From: Stomatobaculum longum
Lineage (GTDB): Bacteria > Bacillota > Clostridia > Lachnospirales > Lachnospiraceae
DNA: 12,492 nt
Reading direction: 5' to 3'
Assembly (NCBI GenBank): GCA_905370385.1
Contig: CAJPKN010000037.1
Coordinates: 1 to 12,492, forward strand
The translations under genes and the position numbers were made by a program. Below the pieces are notes generated by a model, which ran no database searches, was not told the origin of the DNA, and saw nothing but the letters and a program-made list of their open reading frames with translations. Shown here one piece after another: positions 1 through 7,151 of this stretch. Each line of letters starts with the position of its first letter. Position 1 is the stretch's first letter.

Positions 1-133
1 CGCGCGCATCGCTTCCGCTCACCGTGAAGCCCTCTTTCTTTAGTATCTCCGCGAGTCCGCTCATGCTGACGCCGCCTATTCCGATAAAGTAGACGCGACA
101 GGGCTTTCCAAAATCAATGCTGACTGTTTCCAT
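1..133 (-). CDS. murC: UDP-N-acetylmuramate--L-alanine ligase, N-terminal fragment (partial, cut by window edge)
   Basis: Only the first 44 codons are present; the rest lies beyond position 1. MurC is the cytoplasmic Mur ligase that adds L-alanine to UDP-N-acetylmuramic acid using ATP, the first amino-acid step of peptidoglycan stem-peptide synthesis. The visible part is the start of the N-terminal Rossmann-like UDP-binding domain: residues 15-25 read [11 protein letters not shown], the typical MurC glycine loop, followed by [17 protein letters not shown] (26-42), whose final SGSD is a strong MurC signature. The ATG at 133-131 is preceded by GAGGAG (146-141) at good spacing. The gene starts 42 bases after the queT stop. 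I see no terminator and no clear promoter between them, so read-through from queT is likely. Family assignment is firm; completeness cannot be judged. Confidence 0.93.
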   Translation of the reverse strand, partial: METVSIDFGKPCRVYFIGIGGVSMSGLAEILKKEGFTVSGSDAR

Positions 134-175
134 TCTGTCTCTCCTCAAACAAATGCGTTCAAACCCGCTCTCCGC

Positions 176-679
176 TCAGGCGATGCCGCCCTCCGGAAAG
201 AGTTTGTTGCCGTAGCGCAACAGCGCCAGGCGAAGCATATTTCCCAGAATGCCGATTGCGATGATTTCGCCGATTCCGACGGTCAGGCCGAAGAAGGGCA
301 GCGAGCCCTCAATGCCGTAGCCGTAGCGCAGCACAAAGGGAATAATCAGCGCGTTGCTCACAATGGGCGGCAGGGAAGCAAGATATCCCTTGTCGCGAAG
401 CCGATAGGTGCCGTAGGCGCCGATTAAGCTCGCAAGGCTGCCGAAGACAATGTCAAGCGGCGCGGCACCGGACAGGAAGTTTGCGAGAAAGCAACCCACA
501 AAGAGCCCGGGCACGGCAGAAACCGTGAAGACAGGCAGGATGCAGAGTGCCTCCGAAATGCGGAACTGCACCGCGCCGAAGCTGATCGGCTTGGTCATGT
601 AGGTGATCGCCGCATAGACTGCGGCGAGGAGCGCTGCATTGACCAGCGCCCTCGTGTTTCCAAGGGACTTCTCTTTCAT
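176..679 (-). CDS. queT: QueT-family queuosine precursor transporter
   Basis: A 167-residue, strongly hydrophobic protein of the QueT family (formerly DUF988), thought to be the substrate-binding membrane subunit of an ECF-type importer for queuosine precursors such as preQ1 or queuine. About five to six membrane helices can be seen, roughly at residues 11-28, 44-62, 72-92, 102-119 and 127-155. Family-like motifs include GAVQFRISEAL (35-45) and the small-residue segment GCFLANFLSGAAPLDIVFGS (62-81). I chose the ATG at 679-677 because GGAGG (692-688) lies 8 bases upstream. An in-frame ATG at 694-692 would add five residues but overlaps that ribosome site and lacks one of its own. A preQ1-type aptamer sits directly upstream, which supports the substrate. 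No ECF energising genes (EcfA/EcfT) are in the window, so they would have to be supplied elsewhere. Confidence 0.9.
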   Translation of the reverse strand: MKEKSLGNTRALVNAALLAAVYAAITYMTKPISFGAVQFRISEALCILPVFTVSAVPGLFVGCFLANFLSGAAPLDIVFGSLASLIGAYGTYRLRDKGYLASLPPIVSNALIIPFVLRYGYGIEGSLPFFGLTVGIGEIIAIGILGNMLRLALLRYGNKLFPEGGIA

Positions 680-687
680 TTGTGTTT

Positions 688-730
688 CCTCCATAGTTTT
701 GTTTTAGGTGAGGATGGTTTCGAACTCACC
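688..730 (-). promoter_or_regulatory. preQ1-I-type riboswitch in the queT leader
   Basis: On the minus strand a 6-bp perfect stem, GGTGAG (730-725) with CTCACC (712-707), closes a 12-base loop (724-713) that starts TTC and ends in C. It is followed by an A-rich tail, TAAAACAAAACTA (706-694), running straight into the GGAGG ribosome site. Class I preQ1 aptamers have this layout: a short P1 stem, a loop starting UUC or UC with a terminal C that pairs with preQ1, and an A-rich strand that folds back to form a pseudoknot. Loop bases CCAT (717-714) can pair with ATGG (694-691), which includes the first two G of the ribosome site. That suggests ligand binding hides the site and shuts off translation. 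Loop bases differ from the Bacillus consensus, so the exact pseudoknot is inferred. The position before queT is strong support. Confidence 0.75.
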
Positions 731-738
731 GGTGCAAC

Positions 739-767
739 ATTATAGCACGGATTTCTTCGCTTGACGC
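739..767 (-). promoter_or_regulatory. Candidate promoter for queT
   Basis: A perfect TATAAT -10 box lies at 744-739 on the minus strand, overlapping the TAA stop (742-740) of the upstream VWA gene. At 17-base spacing the -35 position reads GCGTCA (767-762), only 3 of 6 matches to TTGACA, so the promoter may be weak or need help. Transcription would start around 733-731, exactly at the 5' edge of the riboswitch stem, which favours a real promoter. Read-through from the five-gene operon upstream is also possible, because I see no terminator between them. Confidence 0.6.
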
Positions 768-1948
768 GCATCTCCTTCGAACTGCCGCATTTCTCCGCCC
801 TTCAGTGCGGTCTCAAGGAGTTCTGGCAGACGCTCCGGGCTGCAGGCAAAGCAGGGAATGCCGAGAGAGGCGATGTGCTTTGCGTTGTGCTCGTCGTAAT
901 AGGGCGCGCCGCCGTCCGCAATCGCGAGCAGAACGATTACGCGGACCCCGGCTTCCTTCATCGCCGCAAGGCGACGCATGAGTGCCGCGCGGTTTCCGCC
1001 CTCCATGAGGTCGGTGATTAGGAAAAAGAGGGTCTTCTTCGGCTCCTCGATCAGCTTCTCGCAGTACTTAACCGAGTTGTTGATATCGGTGCCGCCGCCG
1101 AGCTGAAAGCCGAAGAGCAACTCAACCGGGTCCTCGGTCTTATCGCTGAGGTCGACCACCTCTGTCGTAAAGGCGACCACATTGGTCTTCACCGTGCGGA
1201 GGGAGGCGAGTATGCTGCTCATGACCGAGGCGTAGAGCACCGACTCTCCCATCGAGCCGCTCTGGTCGATGTCGAGGATGATGTGGTACTTGGCGGCGTT
1301 ATTCTGCTGCTTCGCAAAGAAGTAGTACTTCTCGGGGAGGATGCGCTTCTTCGCCGCATCGTAGTTCTTGAGTCCGTGGCGTATGGTCTTTTTAAAGTCA
1401 AGCCCCGAGGCCGAGGGAATCGGTGTGTGTTCCGTCCGCTTGCAGGCCGCCGTCACCGAGCGGCGCAAATCGTCCGCGAGACGGCGCTGAATCTCTTCAA
1501 CGATGCGCTGAATAAAGCGCCGCGCACTCTCCTTGCTCTGCTGCGGTACCTGGTCTTTTAAGAGGAGCAGCATGCTGCCGAGGTCCACGCTCGGTTCGGC
1601 GGCGTCCAGGAGCTCCGGCTCAAAGAGAAGTTCCTTTAGGCCGCAGCGCTCCACCGCGTCTCCCTGCACCAGCTTAACCAAATCCGGCGGGAACAGGCTT
1701 CTGATGTCGCCGAGCCAACGGCTTATGGTGCTTGTCTCTCTTCCGCCCCGCATACCGCCGGAAGAATTGCCGTCTCCGTAGGAAAAATAGGCATCCGCAT
1801 TGTAAATCGCATCGAGCGCAATGTCCATGAGCCTATCCTCATCGGAGAGAAGCTTGTCCGTGCCGCTCCCGTACTGCTTCCAGCGCTCCTCGCTCTCTCT
1901 GCCGAGCAGCAGCCTCCACTTCCGAATTCGCGCTTCGTTTTCGTTCAT
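740..1948 (-). CDS. VWA-domain protein, partner of the MoxR ATPase (YehP-like)
   Basis: A 402-residue cytoplasmic protein with a C-terminal von Willebrand A domain (about 220-385) and no signal peptide or membrane helix. The metal-ion-dependent adhesion site is complete: D228-x-S230-x-S232 in LDIDQSGSM, T287 in GGGTDI and D313 in ITDLMEGG, so it should bind a divalent metal and a partner's acidic residue. The N-terminal half contains RWLGDIRSLFP (77-87) and a helical stretch (122-170) that I recall from VWA proteins coded beside MoxR ATPases. E. coli YehP is the likely counterpart. It is the last gene of a five-gene unit, starting 11 bases after the DUF5682-like gene with GGGAG upstream of the ATG. 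In MoxR/VWA pairs the VWA protein typically delivers clients to the ATPase; that role here is inferred. Confidence 0.85.
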   Translation of the reverse strand: MNENEARIRKWRLLLGRESEERWKQYGSGTDKLLSDEDRLMDIALDAIYNADAYFSYGDGNSSGGMRGGRETSTISRWLGDIRSLFPPDLVKLVQGDAVERCGLKELLFEPELLDAAEPSVDLGSMLLLLKDQVPQQSKESARRFIQRIVEEIQRRLADDLRRSVTAACKRTEHTPIPSASGLDFKKTIRHGLKNYDAAKKRILPEKYYFFAKQQNNAAKYHIILDIDQSGSMGESVLYASVMSSILASLRTVKTNVVAFTTEVVDLSDKTEDPVELLFGFQLGGGTDINNSVKYCEKLIEEPKKTLFFLITDLMEGGNRAALMRRLAAMKEAGVRVIVLLAIADGGAPYYDEHNAKHIASLGIPCFACSPERLPELLETALKGGEMRQFEGDARQAKKSVL

Positions 1949-1959
1949 ATTCTCTCTCC

Positions 1960-4209
1960 CTAAAAATCGTCGAAATCAAACGATGCGAGCGCCTGACTTT
2001 CCTCTTTGCTGAGCTCCGCGTTCAGAACTTCGCTGAGCTGTTCCTTTTCTAAGCCCCAGATTTCTCCGAGGTTTTCGGCGACCATATCCTTCTCGCTCGC
2101 GCTGTAGAGGGCGAAGCTGCGGCGCAAAAAGACCATGGCGCGCTTCCAGCTCTCTTCCGGTATCTCGTCGAGATAGCGGCTCAGGCTCTCCCACACCACA
2201 CGTCGCACAATCAGCGCATAGTGATTTCGAAGCGAGAGCCCCTCGAACCAAAGCGCACCGAGCTCTGCCCGAAGTCCGATCGACATGCGACGGCTGATTT
2301 CCCGCGAGAGTTCTTCCTCGCTTAAATCGCCGCTGTCTAAGCGTATGGCAGTCGCAAGTCCCGAGAGTTTGGCATTCAGATCGTCCCGGCGCGAAAGCTC
2401 CCGAACGGCATGCTCCCACTTCTCGCTCGGCAAGCCCTTTTCCACACTGAAGATACTCTGGATGTCCTCGATGCTCTTTGCGAGATGCCCCGCCGCCTCG
2501 TCGTCGCAGAAGCAGGCATCCGTGAGGGTAAGGCTCGCGCGGAGCAAAAGGCGCTCCAAAATAGGGCGAAGCACCGAGACATCCGACTGTCTCACATCCC
2601 CGAACTGCAGCATGCGCGAGAGAGTCTTGGCTGTCCGCGCAATCTCCTCTATGGAAATCTGATCGATACTCGCGCTGTCAAGACGACTGACCGCCGCCTG
2701 CAAGAGTTCCGGCATGCCGCAGAGAAAGGCGCTCTCTAAGAGCTCCGTAATCTCCGCAATCTGTTCCGCCGCCGTGAGCTTCTCCTGCAAATCGAAGCTC
2801 ACGGCGTGCGCTATCGTATCTCCCTTTAAGACGGCCTCGGCGAGTTGCATCTCCGCCTCCGGCGTCCTGCTTAACACCCAGTTTTCTTCCCAGCTCGCAT
2901 CCTGCTGTCTGCTGTCCTGCCAAACGGCAAAGCTGATTCCGAGAAGGCGCAGCCGCTGCAAAAAGAAGGAGCGGCGCAGCTGTAAAAAGGCGCTCTTCTC
3001 GCTCTTTGCACGGCGATTTTCGCGGAGATCCAAGCGGAGCTTTTCCGCGACCAAACCGAAGCTCAGCTTTAAGTCCGCGCACTGATCCGCAAAGTCCTGC
3101 TGAATTGAGGTGAGCAGACCGCTTCGCGGCACCTCGCCTATTTTCGTGCCGATGTCGGTGAGCGCGAGTCCCTCGGCAATCTCGCCGAAGCTCCCGTGCC
3201 CCATGCAGGTCACCGCGGCATCCTGCAGCTCGTCGTGGGTCGGGTAACGCCCTTCCCGGAGTGACGCAAGGCTCTGTGCCAAGAGATTTGCCTCCAAGAC
3301 TTCCGCCGATGAGACCATGCCGCCCCGCTCCCTGATATGCCCGGCAAGGGTCGAGAGATAGCGCGCCGCATGGCTCTCCGGCTGCCCCGTTCGCAGGGCA
3401 TCCCAGAGGAGCTCGTAATAGGCCGGCACCTTGTTTCCCGCGCTGTAGCCCGCGCGGCGCGAGAGCCGCTGGTAGGAATAGGGCATCAGCGTCTTTTTCA
3501 CCTCATACTGCGGGAGTGCCTTCAGCGCCGCGTCGTCGAGGCACTCGCCCTCATAGAGCGCCGCACTGTGGAAGGCACCGGTCAGCACGACGATTTTATC
3601 CGCCGCAATGCCGGCCGCCTGTTTTTCCGCAATGATGCGGCGCATATAGGCCTCGCGTAGCCCGTTCCAAGCCTGTTCGATGTGCTCGCCCGGCGCTGCC
3701 TCTCTTGCACCCTCGCCGAAAATGCGGGAGCGCTCCAAATACGCGCTTAAGTTCTCGCTCTGCTCAAGATAACGCTCCCAGAAGCTCTCGGTGTCACCGA
3801 GCGCGGAGGCCTCTCTCTGCGCCGCCTCCCGCTCTTCCTCGCTCTGCCGCTCGTAATATTTCTCCGCCGCGAGCTGCAGACCTATCATATAGGGCGAGGG
3901 CAGGTCGCAAAAAGCGAGCGCAATGCCGAGCTCTTTGGCGGCGAGCATCGCCTGAAACTCCGGCGAATAAACCGCAAAGGGATAGAGTACACTCCGAACC
4001 GGCGCCTCGACCGTGTAGGCCATGACCGCAAAGGGCGGCCTAAGCGCGGGGTCCGTCAGCGCGGGAATCAGTTCCGCAAAGTCCGCCGGTGCTTCAATCA
4101 AAAGGCAGTCCGGCTTCGTCTCCCTTAGCAACTCCCGTATATAGTGTGCCCCCGCCGGCGAGTGATGGCGTATGCCGACCAAGACAGGGCTTTTTTCCGC
4201 AGCCTTCAT
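1960..4209 (-). CDS. DUF5682-like large protein with TraB/ChaN-type hydrolase motifs (YehM-like position and size)
   Basis: A 749-residue cytoplasmic protein of no established function. The N-terminus reads VLVGIRHHSPAGAHYI (9-24), then PDCLLIEAP (33-41) and, further on, VVLTGAFHSAAL (207-218). These three blocks resemble the TraB/PrgY/ChaN/GumN/EreA superfamily: a first G-x-x-H motif (G12, H15/H16), an acidic residue after the second strand (E39) and a second G-x-x-H motif (G211-H214), which in that superfamily form a metal-dependent hydrolase site. The match is from memory of motifs, so the hydrolase idea is inference. The remaining 500 or so residues look mainly alpha-helical, rich in Glu, Arg and Leu, with an acidic end (FDFDDF). 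The start at 4209 has GGAG 5 bases upstream. An ATG at 4260 would add 17 residues and overlap the MoxR gene by 37 bases, so I rejected it. It lies 14 bases after the MoxR gene. Confidence 0.8.
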   Translation of the reverse strand: MKAAEKSPVLVGIRHHSPAGAHYIRELLRETKPDCLLIEAPADFAELIPALTDPALRPPFAVMAYTVEAPVRSVLYPFAVYSPEFQAMLAAKELGIALAFCDLPSPYMIGLQLAAEKYYERQSEEEREAAQREASALGDTESFWERYLEQSENLSAYLERSRIFGEGAREAAPGEHIEQAWNGLREAYMRRIIAEKQAAGIAADKIVVLTGAFHSAALYEGECLDDAALKALPQYEVKKTLMPYSYQRLSRRAGYSAGNKVPAYYELLWDALRTGQPESHAARYLSTLAGHIRERGGMVSSAEVLEANLLAQSLASLREGRYPTHDELQDAAVTCMGHGSFGEIAEGLALTDIGTKIGEVPRSGLLTSIQQDFADQCADLKLSFGLVAEKLRLDLRENRRAKSEKSAFLQLRRSFFLQRLRLLGISFAVWQDSRQQDASWEENWVLSRTPEAEMQLAEAVLKGDTIAHAVSFDLQEKLTAAEQIAEITELLESAFLCGMPELLQAAVSRLDSASIDQISIEEIARTAKTLSRMLQFGDVRQSDVSVLRPILERLLLRASLTLTDACFCDDEAAGHLAKSIEDIQSIFSVEKGLPSEKWEHAVRELSRRDDLNAKLSGLATAIRLDSGDLSEEELSREISRRMSIGLRAELGALWFEGLSLRNHYALIVRRVVWESLSRYLDEIPEESWKRAMVFLRRSFALYSASEKDMVAENLGEIWGLEKEQLSEVLNAELSKEESQALASFDFDDF

Positions 4210-4223
4210 AGTGTCTCCGCGTC

Positions 4224-5306
4224 TCAGAGCGAGCGGCAGGCATCGTATAGCTCTGCCCACTCACTGCCGCGTCGCTTCATGATGTGCTCGAGGTACTCCT
4301 CCCAGATTTTTCTGTCCTTCTCCTCGTCCTTCACGATGGCTCCCTGCAGCGCTGCCGCAAGATCTCTGTCTCTCACCTCGCCCGTTCCGAAGCTTCCGGC
4401 GAGCGCCATGCTGTTTACGAGAAGAGAGATTGCCTCTGCCGTCGAGAGCACGTTCTGCGTGCTCTTTACCTTCTGCCCACCGTCCAGGGTCTCGCCGTTC
4501 CTTAGCTCCCGGAATACGGTGCAGACCTTGCGAACCGCTTCCTCCTCCGGCAGAGCCGCCGGCAGGCGGAGCTGCGCCGAGAGCTGCTTCACGCGGCTCT
4601 CGACAATCTCAACCTCCGCCTCGAGGTTTTTCGGACTCGGCAAAATCACAATGTTAAAGCGGCGCTTCAGCGCGGCGGACATTTCGTTCACGCCCTTGTC
4701 GCGCGTATTTGCCGTCGCAATCAGCGAGAAGCCGCGCAGAGCGGCCTGTTCGCGGTTTAACTCCGGGATCGAGACGCGCTTCTCCGAGAGCAGGGAAATG
4801 AGGGCGTCCTGCACCTCCGGCGCGCAGCGGGAAATTTCCTCAAAGCGCGCAATCTTGCCTTCTTCCATCGCGCGGAAAATAGGCGTCTTTACAAGCGCCC
4901 GCTCACTCGGGCCCTCGGCAATTAAGAGCGCATAGTTCCAGGAGTAGCGAATCTGCTCCTCGGTCGTACCGGCCGTGCCCTGCACGACGCGGCTCGAATC
5001 CCCGTTGATGGCCGCGGTCAAATGCTCCGAGAGCCAGGACTTTGCGGTGCCGGGCTCGCCGATTAAGAGGAGGGAGCGGTCTGTCATCAGGGTTGCGACC
5101 GCAATCTCGACAATGCGCCGGTCTCCGATGTACTTCGGCGTGATTTCGACATCTCCCGCCTTGCCGCCGAGAATATAGGTGAGCACCGAGCGCGGCGACA
5201 TGTTCCAACCCGCGGGGACTTCATACTGTTCCACTGCCTTGAGCGCGTCCAGTTCCTCCCTGAAGAGTTCTTCCGCCGGGCGACGCTGTACTTCCTTCTG
5301 TTCCAT
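4224..5306 (-). CDS. yehL: MoxR-family AAA+ ATPase, YehL-like
   Basis: A 360-residue AAA+ ATPase. Walker A is GEPGTAKS (83-90). The Walker B region is IARFEEI (152-158), with E156/E157 where most AAA+ proteins have Asp-Glu. Sensor 1 is IATANTRD (196-203, N200) and the arginine finger is in ALKRRFN (212-218). The segment EVQDALISLLSEKRVSIPEL (164-183) is typical of MoxR ATPases. MoxR proteins form hexameric rings that use ATP to remodel or activate other proteins, usually with a VWA partner; here one is coded two genes downstream. The gene content around it matches the YehL subfamily. I chose the ATG at 5306-5304 because AAGGAG is 5 bases upstream. An ATG at 5327 lacks a ribosome site and would overlap the upstream stop. 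The gap from the upstream gene is 14 bases. Confidence 0.9.
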   Translation of the reverse strand: MEQKEVQRRPAEELFREELDALKAVEQYEVPAGWNMSPRSVLTYILGGKAGDVEITPKYIGDRRIVEIAVATLMTDRSLLLIGEPGTAKSWLSEHLTAAINGDSSRVVQGTAGTTEEQIRYSWNYALLIAEGPSERALVKTPIFRAMEEGKIARFEEISRCAPEVQDALISLLSEKRVSIPELNREQAALRGFSLIATANTRDKGVNEMSAALKRRFNIVILPSPKNLEAEVEIVESRVKQLSAQLRLPAALPEEEAVRKVCTVFRELRNGETLDGGQKVKSTQNVLSTAEAISLLVNSMALAGSFGTGEVRDRDLAAALQGAIVKDEEKDRKIWEEYLEHIMKRRGSEWAELYDACRSL

Positions 5307-5320
5307 CCTGTCTCCTTCTC

Positions 5321-7135
5321 TTACCATGTGAGTTCTGCCGGCTCTGCGCCGTCCTTCAGCGCCTGAATCGCCGCGCCGAGCCGCTGCGTCGCGTTTCCGT
5401 AGTTGTTGCTCCGCATGTTCACGCCCTTATAGACCCGCTCCAAAAGAGCAATGAGCTCATCCTTCGGAAGTCCGATGGAAAGCGCCTGCTCACTGAGTTC
5501 CGTTAAGTCATAGTTATAGAATCCACGCCTCTGCCAAGTCTTTATGCTGCCGTCAAAGACCTTCGAGAAGTCCGTCCAAGCGTAGGCTTTGAGACGCTCG
5601 ATATCCTCCACCGTCACGGGGCGATACTGTACGTTTCGATACTCCCAAGCACTCCAGAGTTCCTTGGCCCGCGGTATGTCCTCGCGGTACAGGGCGCGGA
5701 GCCCCCCTTCGTTCTCGTTGTAGTGCTTATACGTTAAGAGCAGGGGATACCAGCGCGGATCGAGATGTGCCCAGCCATACTCCGGGCGCTTCGAAAAGCT
5801 CTGCACCGCCTCGAAAATACCCTCGCAGTCCTCGCGTCTCTCCTTTGCTGCCTCGGGAGATGAGAGCACCTTGTCAAGCAGGCGCTCCTCAAAAGGCGGC
5901 GAAAAGCGGCGAAAGCTCTCTTCCGGCGTCAGCTCTTCGAGCGCGAGTAAAAACGAGAATCGGTTTCTCTTGTTCCGCATCGGGATTGTCGGTATCAGGG
6001 CTTTCAAGCTCTCGCGCAATTCCGCGCTGAAGGGCACGCGTAACATCGCCGTGAGCAAATAGTAATCTCTCCGGCTCTCCGCAAGGGTTCCGGAGCGCTG
6101 TAACTGCGCGAGCAAAGCCGGGCTCTCCATGTCGATGGCCGCGGTCCAGAGCGTCGCAATCTTATCCGTATCCTTTTTGTCTCTGCCGTTCTTCTCACAC
6201 GCGAGATAGAGTTTTTCCATCTCCCCGGCAATTAAATCCGCGACATAGGGGAGTCTGCTGTACGAAACCGCATCGATATAGCGATCCGGCTTATTTAAAA
6301 AAGCCTGCTTCACCAGCTCTTCCGCCTGCGGATATTTTACCAGTGCGCCGATGACGGCTGCATGGGCCTTGTTTTTTTCTGTCTTTTCGAGCGCAAGCAG
6401 GCACTCATAGTTCGCGGGATCTTCACCGAGCGCCGCAATTGCGGCTTCCTTTAAATCGCCCTGCGATCTCGCGATGATGTCTAAGTAATATTCCTTGGTT
6501 CCGCCGCCGGAAATCGCGTCGATCAGCGAAAAATAGCGCAGCTGCACCCTTTCCTTCTGCTCCGGCGAAAAGGCACGCTCTAAAAGGGGCAGAAAGGCCT
6601 TGGGGCGCTCCTCTAAAATCCAGTTCTCCACCTCATCCGCAAACTCCGCATAGCGATCGCTGAGCGCACGGAGGAAGAGCTCTTGGAGTCTCAGATCCTC
6701 GAGATAGGGGCGCTTACTCTCTCTTGCTGCCTTCAGCACTTCCATGCGCCCCTTGCCGCTCTCGGTCAGGGCGAGGCGCAGGCTCTCGAGGCTTCGGTAG
6801 CTCTCCTGCCGATAATAGAGCTCCGGGATTTCCTCCTTTCGCACGGCTTCCTCTAAGGGAACTTCGTCCCCGCTTCCCGCAGCCTTGCTCTGTGTGAGCA
6901 GGACTGCGTCCAACAGTGCCAGTAAGTCCAGAATCTGCGTGCCTCTTTCCTCCGCGGGCAAAAGAAGCTGTTCTCCGCGGCGCGCGAGTTCTTCTAAGAC
7001 CTTTGCCTCGCCGCGGTGATTCCCGAGTTCCGCGAGAGCGTGCGAAAAGCGGGGATCCTCCGCAATGCGTTCGCTCCCCGTGAGGGCACACTGAAAAAGA
7101 CTCTCTCTCATCGAAGTCAATATTTCCGCATTCAT
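5321..7135 (-). CDS. Helical-repeat protein, DUF5691-like
   Basis: A 604-residue, almost entirely alpha-helical cytoplasmic protein with no signal peptide, membrane segment or enzymatic motif that I can find. The middle (about 120-450) has repeated amphipathic helix pairs rich in Leu, Ala and Glu, such as LKEAAIAALGEDPANYECLL (roughly 228-247), that look like degenerate HEAT-type repeats. The C-terminus carries aromatic-rich segments (RGFYNYDLTELSEQAL, and NMRSNNYGNATQRLG near the end). Size, helical character and place between a SWIM protein and a MoxR ATPase fit DUF5691 proteins, which I recall in this same gene order; the assignment is from context and memory. Such a protein would most plausibly be a scaffold or client adaptor for the ATPase. 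The ATG at 7135-7133 has a GGGAGGG ribosome site and begins 16 bases after the SWIM gene stop. Confidence 0.7.
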   Translation of the reverse strand: MNAEILTSMRESLFQCALTGSERIAEDPRFSHALAELGNHRGEAKVLEELARRGEQLLLPAEERGTQILDLLALLDAVLLTQSKAAGSGDEVPLEEAVRKEEIPELYYRQESYRSLESLRLALTESGKGRMEVLKAARESKRPYLEDLRLQELFLRALSDRYAEFADEVENWILEERPKAFLPLLERAFSPEQKERVQLRYFSLIDAISGGGTKEYYLDIIARSQGDLKEAAIAALGEDPANYECLLALEKTEKNKAHAAVIGALVKYPQAEELVKQAFLNKPDRYIDAVSYSRLPYVADLIAGEMEKLYLACEKNGRDKKDTDKIATLWTAAIDMESPALLAQLQRSGTLAESRRDYYLLTAMLRVPFSAELRESLKALIPTIPMRNKRNRFSFLLALEELTPEESFRRFSPPFEERLLDKVLSSPEAAKERREDCEGIFEAVQSFSKRPEYGWAHLDPRWYPLLLTYKHYNENEGGLRALYREDIPRAKELWSAWEYRNVQYRPVTVEDIERLKAYAWTDFSKVFDGSIKTWQRRGFYNYDLTELSEQALSIGLPKDELIALLERVYKGVNMRSNNYGNATQRLGAAIQALKDGAEPAELTW

Positions 7136-7151
7136 GCGTTTCCCTCCCCGC

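Noticed and set aside
4210..4260. 17-residue N-terminal extension of the DUF5682-like protein
   Set aside because: It would overlap the MoxR gene by 37 bases; the ATG at 4209 has a good ribosome site just ahead of the conserved strand.
4144..4935. 263-codon plus-strand open frame opposite the MoxR gene
   Set aside because: Ser/Arg/Ala-rich shadow of the MoxR coding strand with no recognisable domain.
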